DNA of 64,000 nucleotides from Aureibaculum sp. 2308TA14-22. Lineage in GTDB: Bacteria; Bacteroidota; Bacteroidia; Flavobacteriales; Flavobacteriaceae. The stretch is taken from NCBI RefSeq assembly GCF_040538665.1, contig NZ_JBEWXT010000001.1, forward strand, positions 2,196,501 through 2,260,500, in the 5' to 3' direction. The translations under genes were made by a program, and so were the position numbers. The notes under the pieces are model-generated. The model did no database searches, was not told the DNA's origin, and worked only from the letters and a program-made list of their open reading frames with translations. Positions 44,652 through 53,848 of this stretch are shown piece by piece. How positions within the stretch are numbered: position 1 is the stretch's first letter; the number at the start of each line of letters is the position of its first letter.

Positions 44652-45929
44652 TTACAACAACTCTAACACTCTTTCTAAAGCCATACTCCTAGATGCCTTA
44701 ATTAATAGGGTAGTATTTTTTACTTTAAGATTTGGGAAATGTTTTTTAAAATCATCAAAAGATTTAAAAAGTGTAATGTTTTTATCTGGACTAGAGCATT
44801 TATAAAAATTTTCACCAATTAGGTATGTCTTTTCCAAAGATAGCTCCCCAATCATATCAATAATAGCTTGATGTTCATATTCAGCCGTATCACCTAATTC
44901 GAACATATCTCCCAAAATTGCAATTTTAGATTTATCAGATAATCCAGATAAGTTTTCTAAAGCAACCTGCATACTTGATGGGTTTGCGTTATAAGCATCT
45001 AGAATAATTTTATTGGAATTTTGTAAAATAATTTGTGAGCGATTGTTAGTCGGTACATAATTTTCTATAGCATCTATACAATCCACCTCTTTTATATTAA
45101 AATAACTACCCATAGCCAAAGCAGCTGCAATATTATTAAAATTGTAAGATCCTATCAATTGGCTTTTAACAACTTTTTTATTGAATTCAACATGTACAAA
45201 AGGATTAGCTTCTATAAAATTTATTGGGAAGTCGGAATTGCTACCACCAAAAGTGACCTTCTTGATGTCTTTTGTTTTTTCTAATTGCAATGTATCATTT
45301 GTATTAACAAAAGCTTTTTTATTATGCTCTTGTAAATACCTATATAATTCAGACTTACCTTTTATTACGCCTTCTACACTACCAAAACCTTCTATATGGG
45401 CTTTACCAAAATTAGTAATATAGCCGTAATCTGGTTGTGCTATGCTGCTCAAAAATGCTATTTCTTTTATGTGATTGGCTCCCATTTCAACGATTCCAAT
45501 CTCGGTTTCTGGTGTCATAGAGAGTAATGTTAATGGCACACCAATGTGATTATTTAAGTTCCCTCTTGTGGCAACGGTTTTATATTTTTTTGAAATTACG
45601 GCATTAATTAGCTCTTTGGTAGTCGTTTTACCATTGCTACCGGTAAGACCAATAATGGGAATATTAAGCTCATTTCTATGATAAGTCGATAATGCCTGCA
45701 AAGTTTTTAGTACATCTTCTACCAAAATAGTATTTGGTTGCGTTTGATAAGTAGCTTCATCAACGATAGCATAGGATGCTCCTTCACTTAAAGCCTTTTC
45801 AGCAAATTTATTGCCGTTAAAATTATCCCCTTTTAAGGCAAAAAAAAGGCATCCTTTTTCAATTGTACGTGTATCAGTTGAAACTAGGTAAGACTGTTTA
45901 TAAAGTTGGTAGAGTTCTGAAATGTTCAT
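44652..45929 (-). CDS. murF: UDP-N-acetylmuramoyl-tripeptide--D-alanyl-D-alanine ligase MurF
   Basis: Last cytoplasmic ligase of peptidoglycan precursor synthesis, adding D-Ala-D-Ala. 425 residues with GDNFNGNKFAEKAL, the ATP loop GLTGSNGKTT (94-103), GNLNNHIGVPLTLL and DAYNANPSSM. The motif order fits MurF rather than MurC/D/E, and the N-terminal uridine-binding domain is present. It follows gldJ on the same strand, with a terminator hairpin between them. Confidence 0.95.
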   Translation of the reverse strand: MNISELYQLYKQSYLVSTDTRTIEKGCLFFALKGDNFNGNKFAEKALSEGASYAIVDEATYQTQPNTILVEDVLKTLQALSTYHRNELNIPIIGLTGSNGKTTTKELINAVISKKYKTVATRGNLNNHIGVPLTLLSMTPETEIGIVEMGANHIKEIAFLSSIAQPDYGYITNFGKAHIEGFGSVEGVIKGKSELYRYLQEHNKKAFVNTNDTLQLEKTKDIKKVTFGGSNSDFPINFIEANPFVHVEFNKKVVKSQLIGSYNFNNIAAALAMGSYFNIKEVDCIDAIENYVPTNNRSQIILQNSNKIILDAYNANPSSMQVALENLSGLSDKSKIAILGDMFELGDTAEYEHQAIIDMIGELSLEKTYLIGENFYKCSSPDKNITLFKSFDDFKKHFPNLKVKNTTLLIKASRSMALERVLELL

Positions 45930-45945
45930 TGGCTAAAACTAAAAA

Positions 45946-45974
45946 AAAACTCAATACAAAATGTATTGAGTTTT
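45946..45974 (-). terminator. terminator between gldJ and murF
   Basis: Perfect 13-bp inverted repeat (AAAACTCAATACA / TGTATTGAGTTTT) with a 3-nt loop, followed on the minus strand by a T run. It ends gldJ transcripts; murF starts 16 bp further on. Confidence 0.75.
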
Positions 45975-46000
45975 AATTATTTATTTAATTGATAACTTTA

Positions 46001-47785
46001 TTATCTTCTTGGCTCTTTACGTCTTCTTTTATAAGACATTGCTCCTAACTTATCAGTGGCACATCTAAAGCCGATATAGTTGGTTGCCATATACTCTGGC
46101 AGATATCTACGTTGTGCAGGGTCTAACCAATAAGCTCTATCTTTCCAAGAACCTCCTTTGTAAACTCTAGACTCATTGCTAATCAACGTATTTCTCTTTT
46201 TGGTATCGTACTGCTGAATGATTAATCCGCTTTCACCAATTTGCTTAGGTGTTTGGGGTGAATTATACATTCTAGGTGCATTTTCCATATCTTCTTCATC
46301 TTGATAATAATTTCTAGTTGAAGCTAAGTCCCCATCATTAATAGCAATATTATCAGCTTTTTCATAATTAGGTCTCATAAAAGCATCACGCTTAGTAATT
46401 GGCACATATTTAATACTTCCAGGTAAATCTTTTGGAACGATCTTACCGTTATCTAATGTATCAAATTCTATACTGTTATAATCTACTACTACTACTTTAC
46501 CTTCTTCATCAATTAAAGGTTTTTTAAATACATTCCCTCTAAAATAATTAAAGTCGTTTGCTTCGTTATCAACTATAGGTCTGTATACATCTGCTACCCA
46601 TTCTGCAACGTTACCGGACATATCATATAAACCAAATGCATTAGCATCGTAAGATTTTACTTTGATCGTAATATCAGCCCCGTCATTACTCCAACCAGCT
46701 AAACCACTATAATCACCTTTACCTTGCTTAAAGTTAGCCAATTGATCGCCACCTCTTCTTCTAGACTCATCTCTAGTAGATGTTCCGTTCCAAGAGTATT
46801 TTTTTCTACCTCTAATAGTATTGTATTCTCTATTTTCAATTTCTGCTTTTGCAGCATACTCCCATTCAGCTTCAGTCGGTAATCTAAAACGTTGTGTTAA
46901 CAAACCGTCAGATGTTTTTACATGACGACCTGTAAAACCTTGATCAGATTTTCTTGATCTTCTATCTCTTCTTGATGGTTTTGAATCATCATCACTTGCA
47001 GCATCATCTACATCAGAATTTCCAGCATTTTTATCCGCTTTTCTTTCTTTTCTACTTTTCTTTTTAACTCTATCATTTGGATCTGGCAAACCTCTTCCGT
47101 AAATATCTTCATTACCATCAAATAGTAAATCAGGATTTGCTAAATAGGTGCCCGTGTCAAATCTGTTTTTACCTTCTACAGTTACAGAATCCATATCAAA
47201 CAAAGACTTTAAAACACCTTTGTCCATTAGTATTTTTTCATTAACTCTATCAGTTCTCCATTTACAGTATTCTGTAGCTTGTAACCAAGATACACCTACA
47301 ACAGGATAATCAGAGTAAGATGGGTGACGCAAATACGCTTCAGACAACAACTCATTAAAACCAAGAGCATCTCTCCAAACCAATGTGTCTGGCAAAGCAG
47401 ATTGATAGATTTTTCTGTAATTGTCATCAGCAGGAGGATATACCTTTTCTAGATATTGTAGATAAAACAAATATTCTAAGTTTGTAACCTCAGCTTCATC
47501 CATATAAAATGAACGTACTTGTTGTTTTGTCGGTGTAGTATTCCAGTCGAACATTACATCATCTTGCACACTACCCATGGTAAATGTACCGCCTTCAATA
47601 AGTACCATTCCTGGTGGTACTTTTTGACCAGAATAATTAGTGTTAGCCGTAAAGCCACCATAAGTTGGATCGTTAAATTTCCAACCTGTAAGTTCAGAAT
47701 GTGTTCTGGACTTTTTGCCACAACCTATTAAAGTAGCTGCTGCTAGTACTGTTAACAAAACTTTGTTTCCGATATACCTTCTCAT
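46001..47785 (-). CDS. gldJ: gliding motility lipoprotein GldJ
   Basis: A 594-residue outer-membrane lipoprotein (lipobox LIGC, Cys22) with a formylglycine-generating-enzyme-like (SUMF1) fold from about residue 58: GMVLIEGGTFTMGS, EAEVTNLEYLFYL, FRLPTEAEWEYAAK, YDMSGNVAEWVADVYR and the C-terminal YIGFRCA. GldJ is required for gliding and stabilises the GldK-N part of the type IX secretion machinery in Flavobacterium. A highly charged insert (about 236-282, Lys/Arg then Asp/Ser-rich) interrupts the domain. It is divergent from porU across a 262-bp spacer. Confidence 0.95.
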   Translation of the reverse strand: MRRYIGNKVLLTVLAAATLIGCGKKSRTHSELTGWKFNDPTYGGFTANTNYSGQKVPPGMVLIEGGTFTMGSVQDDVMFDWNTTPTKQQVRSFYMDEAEVTNLEYLFYLQYLEKVYPPADDNYRKIYQSALPDTLVWRDALGFNELLSEAYLRHPSYSDYPVVGVSWLQATEYCKWRTDRVNEKILMDKGVLKSLFDMDSVTVEGKNRFDTGTYLANPDLLFDGNEDIYGRGLPDPNDRVKKKSRKERKADKNAGNSDVDDAASDDDSKPSRRDRRSRKSDQGFTGRHVKTSDGLLTQRFRLPTEAEWEYAAKAEIENREYNTIRGRKKYSWNGTSTRDESRRRGGDQLANFKQGKGDYSGLAGWSNDGADITIKVKSYDANAFGLYDMSGNVAEWVADVYRPIVDNEANDFNYFRGNVFKKPLIDEEGKVVVVDYNSIEFDTLDNGKIVPKDLPGSIKYVPITKRDAFMRPNYEKADNIAINDGDLASTRNYYQDEEDMENAPRMYNSPQTPKQIGESGLIIQQYDTKKRNTLISNESRVYKGGSWKDRAYWLDPAQRRYLPEYMATNYIGFRCATDKLGAMSYKRRRKEPRR

Positions 47786-48047
47786 ATTTAAACTTCTTAA
47801 TTTATTTATTTTTGAGTTGAATCTTCGGCATTAGGGGTCTAATTTTTGGACACATTATGCCTATTAATGCTAGTATAACGATAGTTTTATTTCTTTATTA
47901 TATGTTGTGTTATAAAAAATAGTGTTAATTCTGTTAAATTTACGGACACATAAAATAAACCCTTAATACAAGCTGTTTAATGTTTAATATTAATATTAAC
48001 AAAATATAAAATAAGTATGTTTAACTTGCGTTCCGTTTAATATATTT

Positions 48048-51000
48048 ATGAACTCGTTCCTTTTGAAAAAGTTTGCTACTCACTTAATATACCTATTATA
48101 TATAGTTCCTTTCCTTGTTTATTCACAAAACACGGTTAGAAATACTATATCTGGACTAAAATCTTTTTCTACCGTAAAAAATTCTGCTCTCTCTCAAGGT
48201 ACATGGTACAAATTTGCGATTGATACTACTGGTGTTTTTAAAATTGATAGATCATTTTTACAAAGCTTAGGTGTAAATACTAATGAAATTAATCCAAAGA
48301 ATATCAAAATTTTTGGTAATGGCGGGCAATTATTACCACAATTAAATAGCGATTTTAGATACGATGGATTGCAAGAAAATGCCATTTTCGTAAAAGGCGA
48401 AGATGACAATAGTTTTGATAATAACGACTACATATTGTTTTATGGAGAAGGGGCACATAGTTGGGATATAGTTCCATCTCAACCTAATCAAAGTAGGCAT
48501 ATCAATAATATATATAGTGATAAAGCTTATTATTTTTTGACTGTTGACAACGGAGCAGGAAAACGTATTACCAATGCTACCGAAATTACTACTGCGGCTA
48601 CACAAACCATTACAACCTATAACGATTACGATTTTATTGAAAATGACAATACAAATTTATTTGCTAACGGTCAACAATGGTTTGGTAAAGACTTAAGTTT
48701 TGAAAATACAACGACAAAAATATTTCAATTTGAGAATTTAGATACTACCGAACCTATATCAGTTAGAGTAAGAGGTGTAGCTATCTCTTCTACCTCATCT
48801 TCTTTTGAGGTCAAAATAAATGGTCAAAATTTAATGACTATTAATATCCCAGCAATTCCCTCAACACCAGGCAATCTGACTTTAGCAATTCCCCGAGAAG
48901 GTTTGCAAACTACAACTGTAGGCAGTATTCCTATTGAAGTTGAAATTACTTACAATAACAATAGTAACCCTTCCGCAAAAGGATACTTAGATTATGTAGA
49001 AATAATAGGTGTTAAAAAACTAACTGCTAATGGTAAACAGTTCGCTTTTAGAAATTTTGATGCTTTAAGCAACCCTTCAATTATAGAATATCAAATTGAA
49101 AACAACAATAACATATATCAAGTATGGAATGTTACCGACCATATCAATCCTCAGATTGTATTGAATCAATCTAGCTCTGGTCAGTTTAGTTTTAAATCGA
49201 ATGGTGGTTCATTACAAGAATTTATTGTATTAAATGAAAATGATTACTACGAACCCGAAATTATTGACCAACCTAAAATCCCTAATCAAAATTTACACAA
49301 CCTAAAAGATATTGATTATGTAATCATCACTCAAGATTTTTTAATGAATGAAGCGGAACGGTTGGCTACTTTTCATAGAAATAATCCCAATTTAACCGTT
49401 CAAGTTATCAATTTAGATCATATTTATAACGAGTTTGGTTCAGGTTCTCCTGATTTAACAAGTATTCGTGACTTTATAAGACATTTATATATTAATGCGT
49501 CAACTGATGAAACCAGAGTTAAGTATGTTTGCCTGTTTGGCGATGCATCTTATGATTTTAAAGACAGAATCAATGATAACAATAACATTGTCCCATCCTT
49601 TCAATCTTTTGAGAGTTTTGATTTAGCTCGATCTTACGTTACCGATGATTATTATGGCATGATGGATGAAGATGAAGGAAACTTAAGTAATACCGATAAA
49701 CAGGATGTAGCCACTGGTAGGTTTCCAATATCTACTCTAGACGAGGCCAAAACAACCGTTGACAAAACATTAAATTACTACAACACCGAATCTTTTGGAG
49801 ACTGGCGTAATAAAATCACTTTAGTAGCAGATGATCCAGACGTGGCTAGTGAATTTGTGTTACAAGAAACGGTAGAAAAATTAGCTGATACCATAAAAAA
49901 TAGAAGACCTATCTATAATTTATCTAAAATTTATGCTGATTCTTATGTACAAGAAACTTCAGCTGGTGGCGAACGATATCCTGAGGTGAATGAAGCCATA
50001 AATAATGCTGTTGAAACAGGTTCATTGGTCATTAATTATTTTGGTCACGGAGGTGAAGACGGCTGGGCAAATGAGCGTATTTTAGAAGTATCTGGAATTA
50101 ATTCTTGGAACAACCTCAATAAATTACCTTTATTCATAACTGTGACCTGCGAATTTTCGAAGTTTGACAATCCACTCAGGCCAACTGCGGGCGAATCCGT
50201 TTTTTTAAACCCCAACGGAGGTGCTATAAGTTTAATTACTACCACACGTGAAATTTTTATTAGTGTTGGACAGCGTTTTAATGATATATTAACTAAAAAA
50301 CTGTTTGGATTTAATGGTGAAGATTTTACCATTGCTGAAGCATTGATGGCTATGAAAAATGACCCGTCAGCACCAAATAGCAGTCAGCGTTTATTTGTTT
50401 TTTATTTAGGTGACCCTGCAATGAAACTGGCTCGTCCAAAACCTAGTATTAAGCTTACTCAAATGAACGGACAAAACATCGCTTCAGCTACCGACACACT
50501 TAAAGCATTATCAAAAATAAGTTTAGAGGGTGTTATTACCGATGCAGCTGGGAATAGCTTGACCGATTTTAACGGAGAACTTTCCGCTACCATTTTTGAC
50601 AAATCAGTTGACAGAATAACCTTAGACAACAATAACTTCGGCAACAAACTCACTTTTGACGCCATAGAAAGTAAAATTTTTAGAGGAAGAGCATCCGTAA
50701 AGAATGGTATATTTAATTTTGATTTTATTGTTCCAAAAGATATTAGAATAGCTTACGGTAAATCAAAAATAAGCTTATATGCCGATAATGATAATATTGA
50801 TAAAGGAGGTGTAAATCAAGAAGTTGTAATTGGTGGTATAGACCAAAATGCACCTGAAGACAATATTGGTCCAACTGTTCAACTTTTTATGGATGACGAA
50901 TCTTTTGTAGATGGAGGTAACACAAGTGAATCGCCGCATTTAATTGCTGTTTTAGAGGACAGTTCTGGTATCAATACTTCCATTACTGCAGTTGACCATG

Positions 51001-51521
51001 ATATTGTAGCAATTTTAGATGGCGATCAGGCCAATCCGTTTATATTAAATGACTTTTACGAGACCGAGTTAGACGACTTTACCAAAGGGAAGGTGAAGTT
51101 TCCATTTCGCAATTTAGAACCAGGTCTGCACACCATAAATTTTAAAGTTTGGGATACATACAATAATTCATCAGAAGCTACGTTAAATTTTGTTGTAGTA
51201 GATAACAGCGATTTGGTATTGAGCAATGTTCTAAATTATCCTAATCCTTTTATAAATTATACAGAGTTTTGGTTTAATCATAACAAACCAAATGAACCGT
51301 TAGAAGTTCAAATTCAGATTTTTACAGTTTCTGGTAAACTAATTAAAACGATCAATCAAAATGTACAATCTGAAAATCTATCTCGTTCGATTTCATGGAA
51401 TGGTTTAGATGACTTTGGTAATAAAATTGGAAAAGGGGTTTACATATACAAGCTCAATGTAAAATCGACACTAACAAATACTAAAAACGAAAAATTTGAA
51501 AAACTTGTCATTTTACAATAA
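48048..51521 (+). CDS. porU: type IX secretion system sortase PorU (C25 peptidase)
   Basis: A 1157-residue surface protease that removes C-terminal secretion signals of T9SS cargo and attaches them to anionic lipopolysaccharide. The gingipain-like C25 domain (about 420-800) has catalytic His667 (YFGHGGEDGW) and Cys701 (TVTCEFSKFDNP). A C-terminal CTD-like region carries LNYPNPF and WNGLDDFGNKIGKGVYIYKL. A hydrophobic export signal is at 10-25. The porV ATG lies 37 bp downstream, so the two are in one operon. Confidence 0.95.
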   Translation: MNSFLLKKFATHLIYLLYIVPFLVYSQNTVRNTISGLKSFSTVKNSALSQGTWYKFAIDTTGVFKIDRSFLQSLGVNTNEINPKNIKIFGNGGQLLPQLNSDFRYDGLQENAIFVKGEDDNSFDNNDYILFYGEGAHSWDIVPSQPNQSRHINNIYSDKAYYFLTVDNGAGKRITNATEITTAATQTITTYNDYDFIENDNTNLFANGQQWFGKDLSFENTTTKIFQFENLDTTEPISVRVRGVAISSTSSSFEVKINGQNLMTINIPAIPSTPGNLTLAIPREGLQTTTVGSIPIEVEITYNNNSNPSAKGYLDYVEIIGVKKLTANGKQFAFRNFDALSNPSIIEYQIENNNNIYQVWNVTDHINPQIVLNQSSSGQFSFKSNGGSLQEFIVLNENDYYEPEIIDQPKIPNQNLHNLKDIDYVIITQDFLMNEAERLATFHRNNPNLTVQVINLDHIYNEFGSGSPDLTSIRDFIRHLYINASTDETRVKYVCLFGDASYDFKDRINDNNNIVPSFQSFESFDLARSYVTDDYYGMMDEDEGNLSNTDKQDVATGRFPISTLDEAKTTVDKTLNYYNTESFGDWRNKITLVADDPDVASEFVLQETVEKLADTIKNRRPIYNLSKIYADSYVQETSAGGERYPEVNEAINNAVETGSLVINYFGHGGEDGWANERILEVSGINSWNNLNKLPLFITVTCEFSKFDNPLRPTAGESVFLNPNGGAISLITTTREIFISVGQRFNDILTKKLFGFNGEDFTIAEALMAMKNDPSAPNSSQRLFVFYLGDPAMKLARPKPSIKLTQMNGQNIASATDTLKALSKISLEGVITDAAGNSLTDFNGELSATIFDKSVDRITLDNNNFGNKLTFDAIESKIFRGRASVKNGIFNFDFIVPKDIRIAYGKSKISLYADNDNIDKGGVNQEVVIGGIDQNAPEDNIGPTVQLFMDDESFVDGGNTSESPHLIAVLEDSSGINTSITAVDHDIVAILDGDQANPFILNDFYETELDDFTKGKVKFPFRNLEPGLHTINFKVWDTYNNSSEATLNFVVVDNSDLVLSNVLNYPNPFINYTEFWFNHNKPNEPLEVQIQIFTVSGKLIKTINQNVQSENLSRSISWNGLDDFGNKIGKGVYIYKLNVKSTLTNTKNEKFEKLVILQ

Positions 51522-51558
51522 AGTGAATACGTTCAAAACCCCTAACTCAACTATTCTA

Positions 51559-52698
51559 ATGAAAAATTTTCTTTTACTAATCTTAGCTTTTTTGTGCGTT
51601 AACATTGCTACTGCACAAGAAGAACCTAATCCGATAACAACGGCCGCTCCGTTTTTAACGATAGTGCCTGATGCACGTGCTGGTGGTATGGGTGACATAG
51701 GCGTGGCTACCAAGCCCGATGCCAATTCTCAACATCACAACCCTGCAAAGTTTGCTTTTTCACAATCTCAATTTTCTGTAGGTGTTAATTACACGCCTTG
51801 GTTGCGTAACTTAACCAATGATGTTTTTGTGAGTAGTTTGGCGTTCTCAAATAAAATAAATGAGCAAAGTGCTTGGGGTGCTAGTTTAAAATATTTCTCG
51901 TTAGGCACAATTGATTTGACTGATACAGGTGGAAACCCAATAGGAACAGAAAACCCGAATGAATTATCTTTTGATGGGTCTTACTCGTTAAAATTAAATG
52001 AAACTTTTGCCTTAGCCGTGGGTGTACGTTATATACGTTCAGATTTTGCTTTAAAGGTTGAAAATTCTGACTTAAAAACAGTAAATACTTTTGCTGTTGA
52101 TGTTGCCGGCTATTACCAATCAGAAGAAAAAAATTATGGTAATTTTAATGGTATTTGGAGAGGTGGATTTAACCTTTCTAACATTGGACCAAAAGTTACC
52201 TTAACAGAAGGTGGCAGAGAAAGTTTTATACCTACCAATTTAAAATTAGGAGGTGGTTTTGAATTTATATTAGATGATTTAAATTCGGTTACTGCTAATT
52301 TAGAGTTTAATAAATTATTGGTACCTACTCCACCGATAAGAGATGAACAAACTGGTGAAATTATAGATGGTAAAGATGATGATGTAGGTTTTTTACCTGG
52401 TATGTTCCAATCATTTGGAGATGCTCCAAATGGTTTTAGCGAAGAACTTAAGGAATTTACTTGGGCATTGGGTGCTGAATATATGTATGACAACACTTTA
52501 GGTTTACGCCTTGGTTACTTTAACGAAAATGACTTAAAAGGAGCTCGCAAATATTTTACGTTAGGAGCCGGATTCAAATTCAAAAGTTTAAATTTAGATC
52601 TCTCTTATTTAATAAACTCTTCAGATGTTAACAATCCGTTGGAAAATACCTTGCGTTTTTCATTAACTTTTAATTTTGGAGATTTATTTGATTATTAA
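51559..52698 (+). CDS. porV: type IX secretion system outer-membrane protein PorV (LptO)
   Basis: A 379-residue outer-membrane beta-barrel that shuttles T9SS cargo to PorU. ATG at 51559 gives a clean signal peptide (MKNFLLLILAFLCVNIATAQ); the longer TTG frame overlapping porU is not used. The conserved N-terminal part reads AAPFLTIVPDARAGGMGDIGVAT, and the protein ends in an aromatic-rich strand (LRFSLTFNFGDLFDY), typical of barrels. Confidence 0.95.
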   Translation: MKNFLLLILAFLCVNIATAQEEPNPITTAAPFLTIVPDARAGGMGDIGVATKPDANSQHHNPAKFAFSQSQFSVGVNYTPWLRNLTNDVFVSSLAFSNKINEQSAWGASLKYFSLGTIDLTDTGGNPIGTENPNELSFDGSYSLKLNETFALAVGVRYIRSDFALKVENSDLKTVNTFAVDVAGYYQSEEKNYGNFNGIWRGGFNLSNIGPKVTLTEGGRESFIPTNLKLGGGFEFILDDLNSVTANLEFNKLLVPTPPIRDEQTGEIIDGKDDDVGFLPGMFQSFGDAPNGFSEELKEFTWALGAEYMYDNTLGLRLGYFNENDLKGARKYFTLGAGFKFKSLNLDLSYLINSSDVNNPLENTLRFSLTFNFGDLFDY

Positions 52699-52722
52699 GA
52701 ATCAAACAAATAATATAATATC

Positions 52723-52760
52723 AAAAATCATTTTAGTATTTTAGCTAAAATGATTTTTTT
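52723..52760 (+). terminator. terminator-like hairpin directly abutting the cdd start
   Basis: Arms AAAAATCATTTTAG (52723-52736) and CTAAAATGATTTTT (52745-52758) with an 8-nt loop and a T run ending at the base before the cdd ATG. It would end porU-porV transcripts and also occupy the cdd ribosome-binding region. Confidence 0.7.
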
Positions 52761-53243
52761 ATGCAAAAAATTCAAACTACAACTGAATATATTCTTTACA
52801 ATACTGTTGATGAATTAGATAATGTTGCTAAAGATTTAATGGCTGAAGCAGTAAAGGCTAGAGAAAAGGCTTACGCTCCCTATTCAAACTTCAGTGTTGG
52901 TGCAGCTATTTTATTGGATAACAATACAATAGTTACAGGTAACAATCAAGAAAATGCAGCATTCCCTTCTGGTTTATGTGCCGAACGTGTTGCTATTTAC
53001 AATGCTGGAGCAAATTACCCAAAAAATAAAATTAATACCATTGCTATTTCTGCAAGTTCTACCAAGCATAAAGTTAACAAGCCTGTTGGACCTTGTGGTG
53101 CATGCAGACAGAGCATAGCTGAATACGAAAACAAGCAAAAACAATCCATAGCCATTTATTTTATGGGAGAAGAAGGACAAATTGTTAAAGTAAATGCTTT
53201 AAAAGATTTGCTGCCTTTTGGATTTGATGAGAGTCTTCTCTAA
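52761..53243 (+). CDS. cdd: cytidine deaminase
   Basis: Zinc enzyme converting cytidine to uridine in pyrimidine salvage. 160 residues with the substrate-binding YAPYSNFSVGAA, the catalytic Cys73-Ala-Glu75 and zinc ligands Cys112/Cys115 in PCGACRQ. Tetrameric single-domain type. The ATG follows a hairpin T run without a gap; a later Met27 would remove a conserved helix. In other Flavobacteriaceae cdd is, from memory, followed by pdhA; here a truncated globin gene follows 17 bp later. Confidence 0.95.
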   Translation: MQKIQTTTEYILYNTVDELDNVAKDLMAEAVKAREKAYAPYSNFSVGAAILLDNNTIVTGNNQENAAFPSGLCAERVAIYNAGANYPKNKINTIAISASSTKHKVNKPVGPCGACRQSIAEYENKQKQSIAIYFMGEEGQIVKVNALKDLLPFGFDESLL

Positions 53244-53260
53244 AATACGGTTTCATAGTT

Positions 53261-53641
53261 ATGCAAGACATTAAAAATAGAAAAGACATTCATTTTTTAA
53301 TTAGTGAATTTTATAAAAAATTACTTTCAGATGATTTGGTACAACATTTTTTTGAGGATATTATTAAACAAGAGTATTTAGAAGAGCATATCGAAATTAT
53401 TACCGATTTTTGGAATGGTATTTTATTCAATGTCCCAGATTACAAAAGAAATGCTATGCAGCCACATCTTATATTAAACCAAACCAAGCCTTTTAAAAAT
53501 AAACATTTTAAAAGATGGTTACATCATTTTAACACCTCTATAGATGATAATTTCAAAGGCGAAAAAGCAGAAATGGCAAAAACAAGAGCGTTATCCATTG
53601 CAACAATTATGGAAATAAAAATGAATAAAAAATTTTCTTAA
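53261..53641 (+). CDS. group III truncated hemoglobin
   Basis: A 126-residue globin. The group III pattern is visible: FYKKLLSDDLVQHFFED, then HIEIITDFWNGILF and the proximal-His region with His82 in HFKRWL. It binds heme and probably oxygen or nitric oxide; group III members are linked to microaerobic or nitrosative conditions in some bacteria. It sits 17 bp after cdd and may share its mRNA. Confidence 0.88.
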   Translation: MQDIKNRKDIHFLISEFYKKLLSDDLVQHFFEDIIKQEYLEEHIEIITDFWNGILFNVPDYKRNAMQPHLILNQTKPFKNKHFKRWLHHFNTSIDDNFKGEKAEMAKTRALSIATIMEIKMNKKFS

Positions 53642-53689
53642 TTTAAAAGAGAACTTCAGCCAATCAAATACTAAATCAGAAATTTTTTA

Positions 53690-53750
53690 TTTACCTCACC
53701 CGAAACTGTCGAAAATGTCATTTTCGACCTCTCCGAAGGAGAGGTAAAAT
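53690..53750. repeat. intergenic double-hairpin repeat
   Basis: Two adjacent stem-loops: GTCGAAAATG-T-CATTTTCGAC (53708-53728) and ACCTCTCC-GAA-GGAGAGGT (53727-53745), framed by TTTACCTC and GAGGTAAA. It resembles dispersed CCTCTCC...GGAGAGG elements of marine Flavobacteriaceae, and lies in an otherwise empty 207-bp gap. Confidence 0.5.
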
Positions 53751-53848
53751 TGAAAATATCTTAATATTAAAAATAAAGAAATAGCTAATCTTTATTAATC
53801 AGGTTTATTAAGTTATCTTAGCTGGTGGAAAATATATAAGCCCCTACT

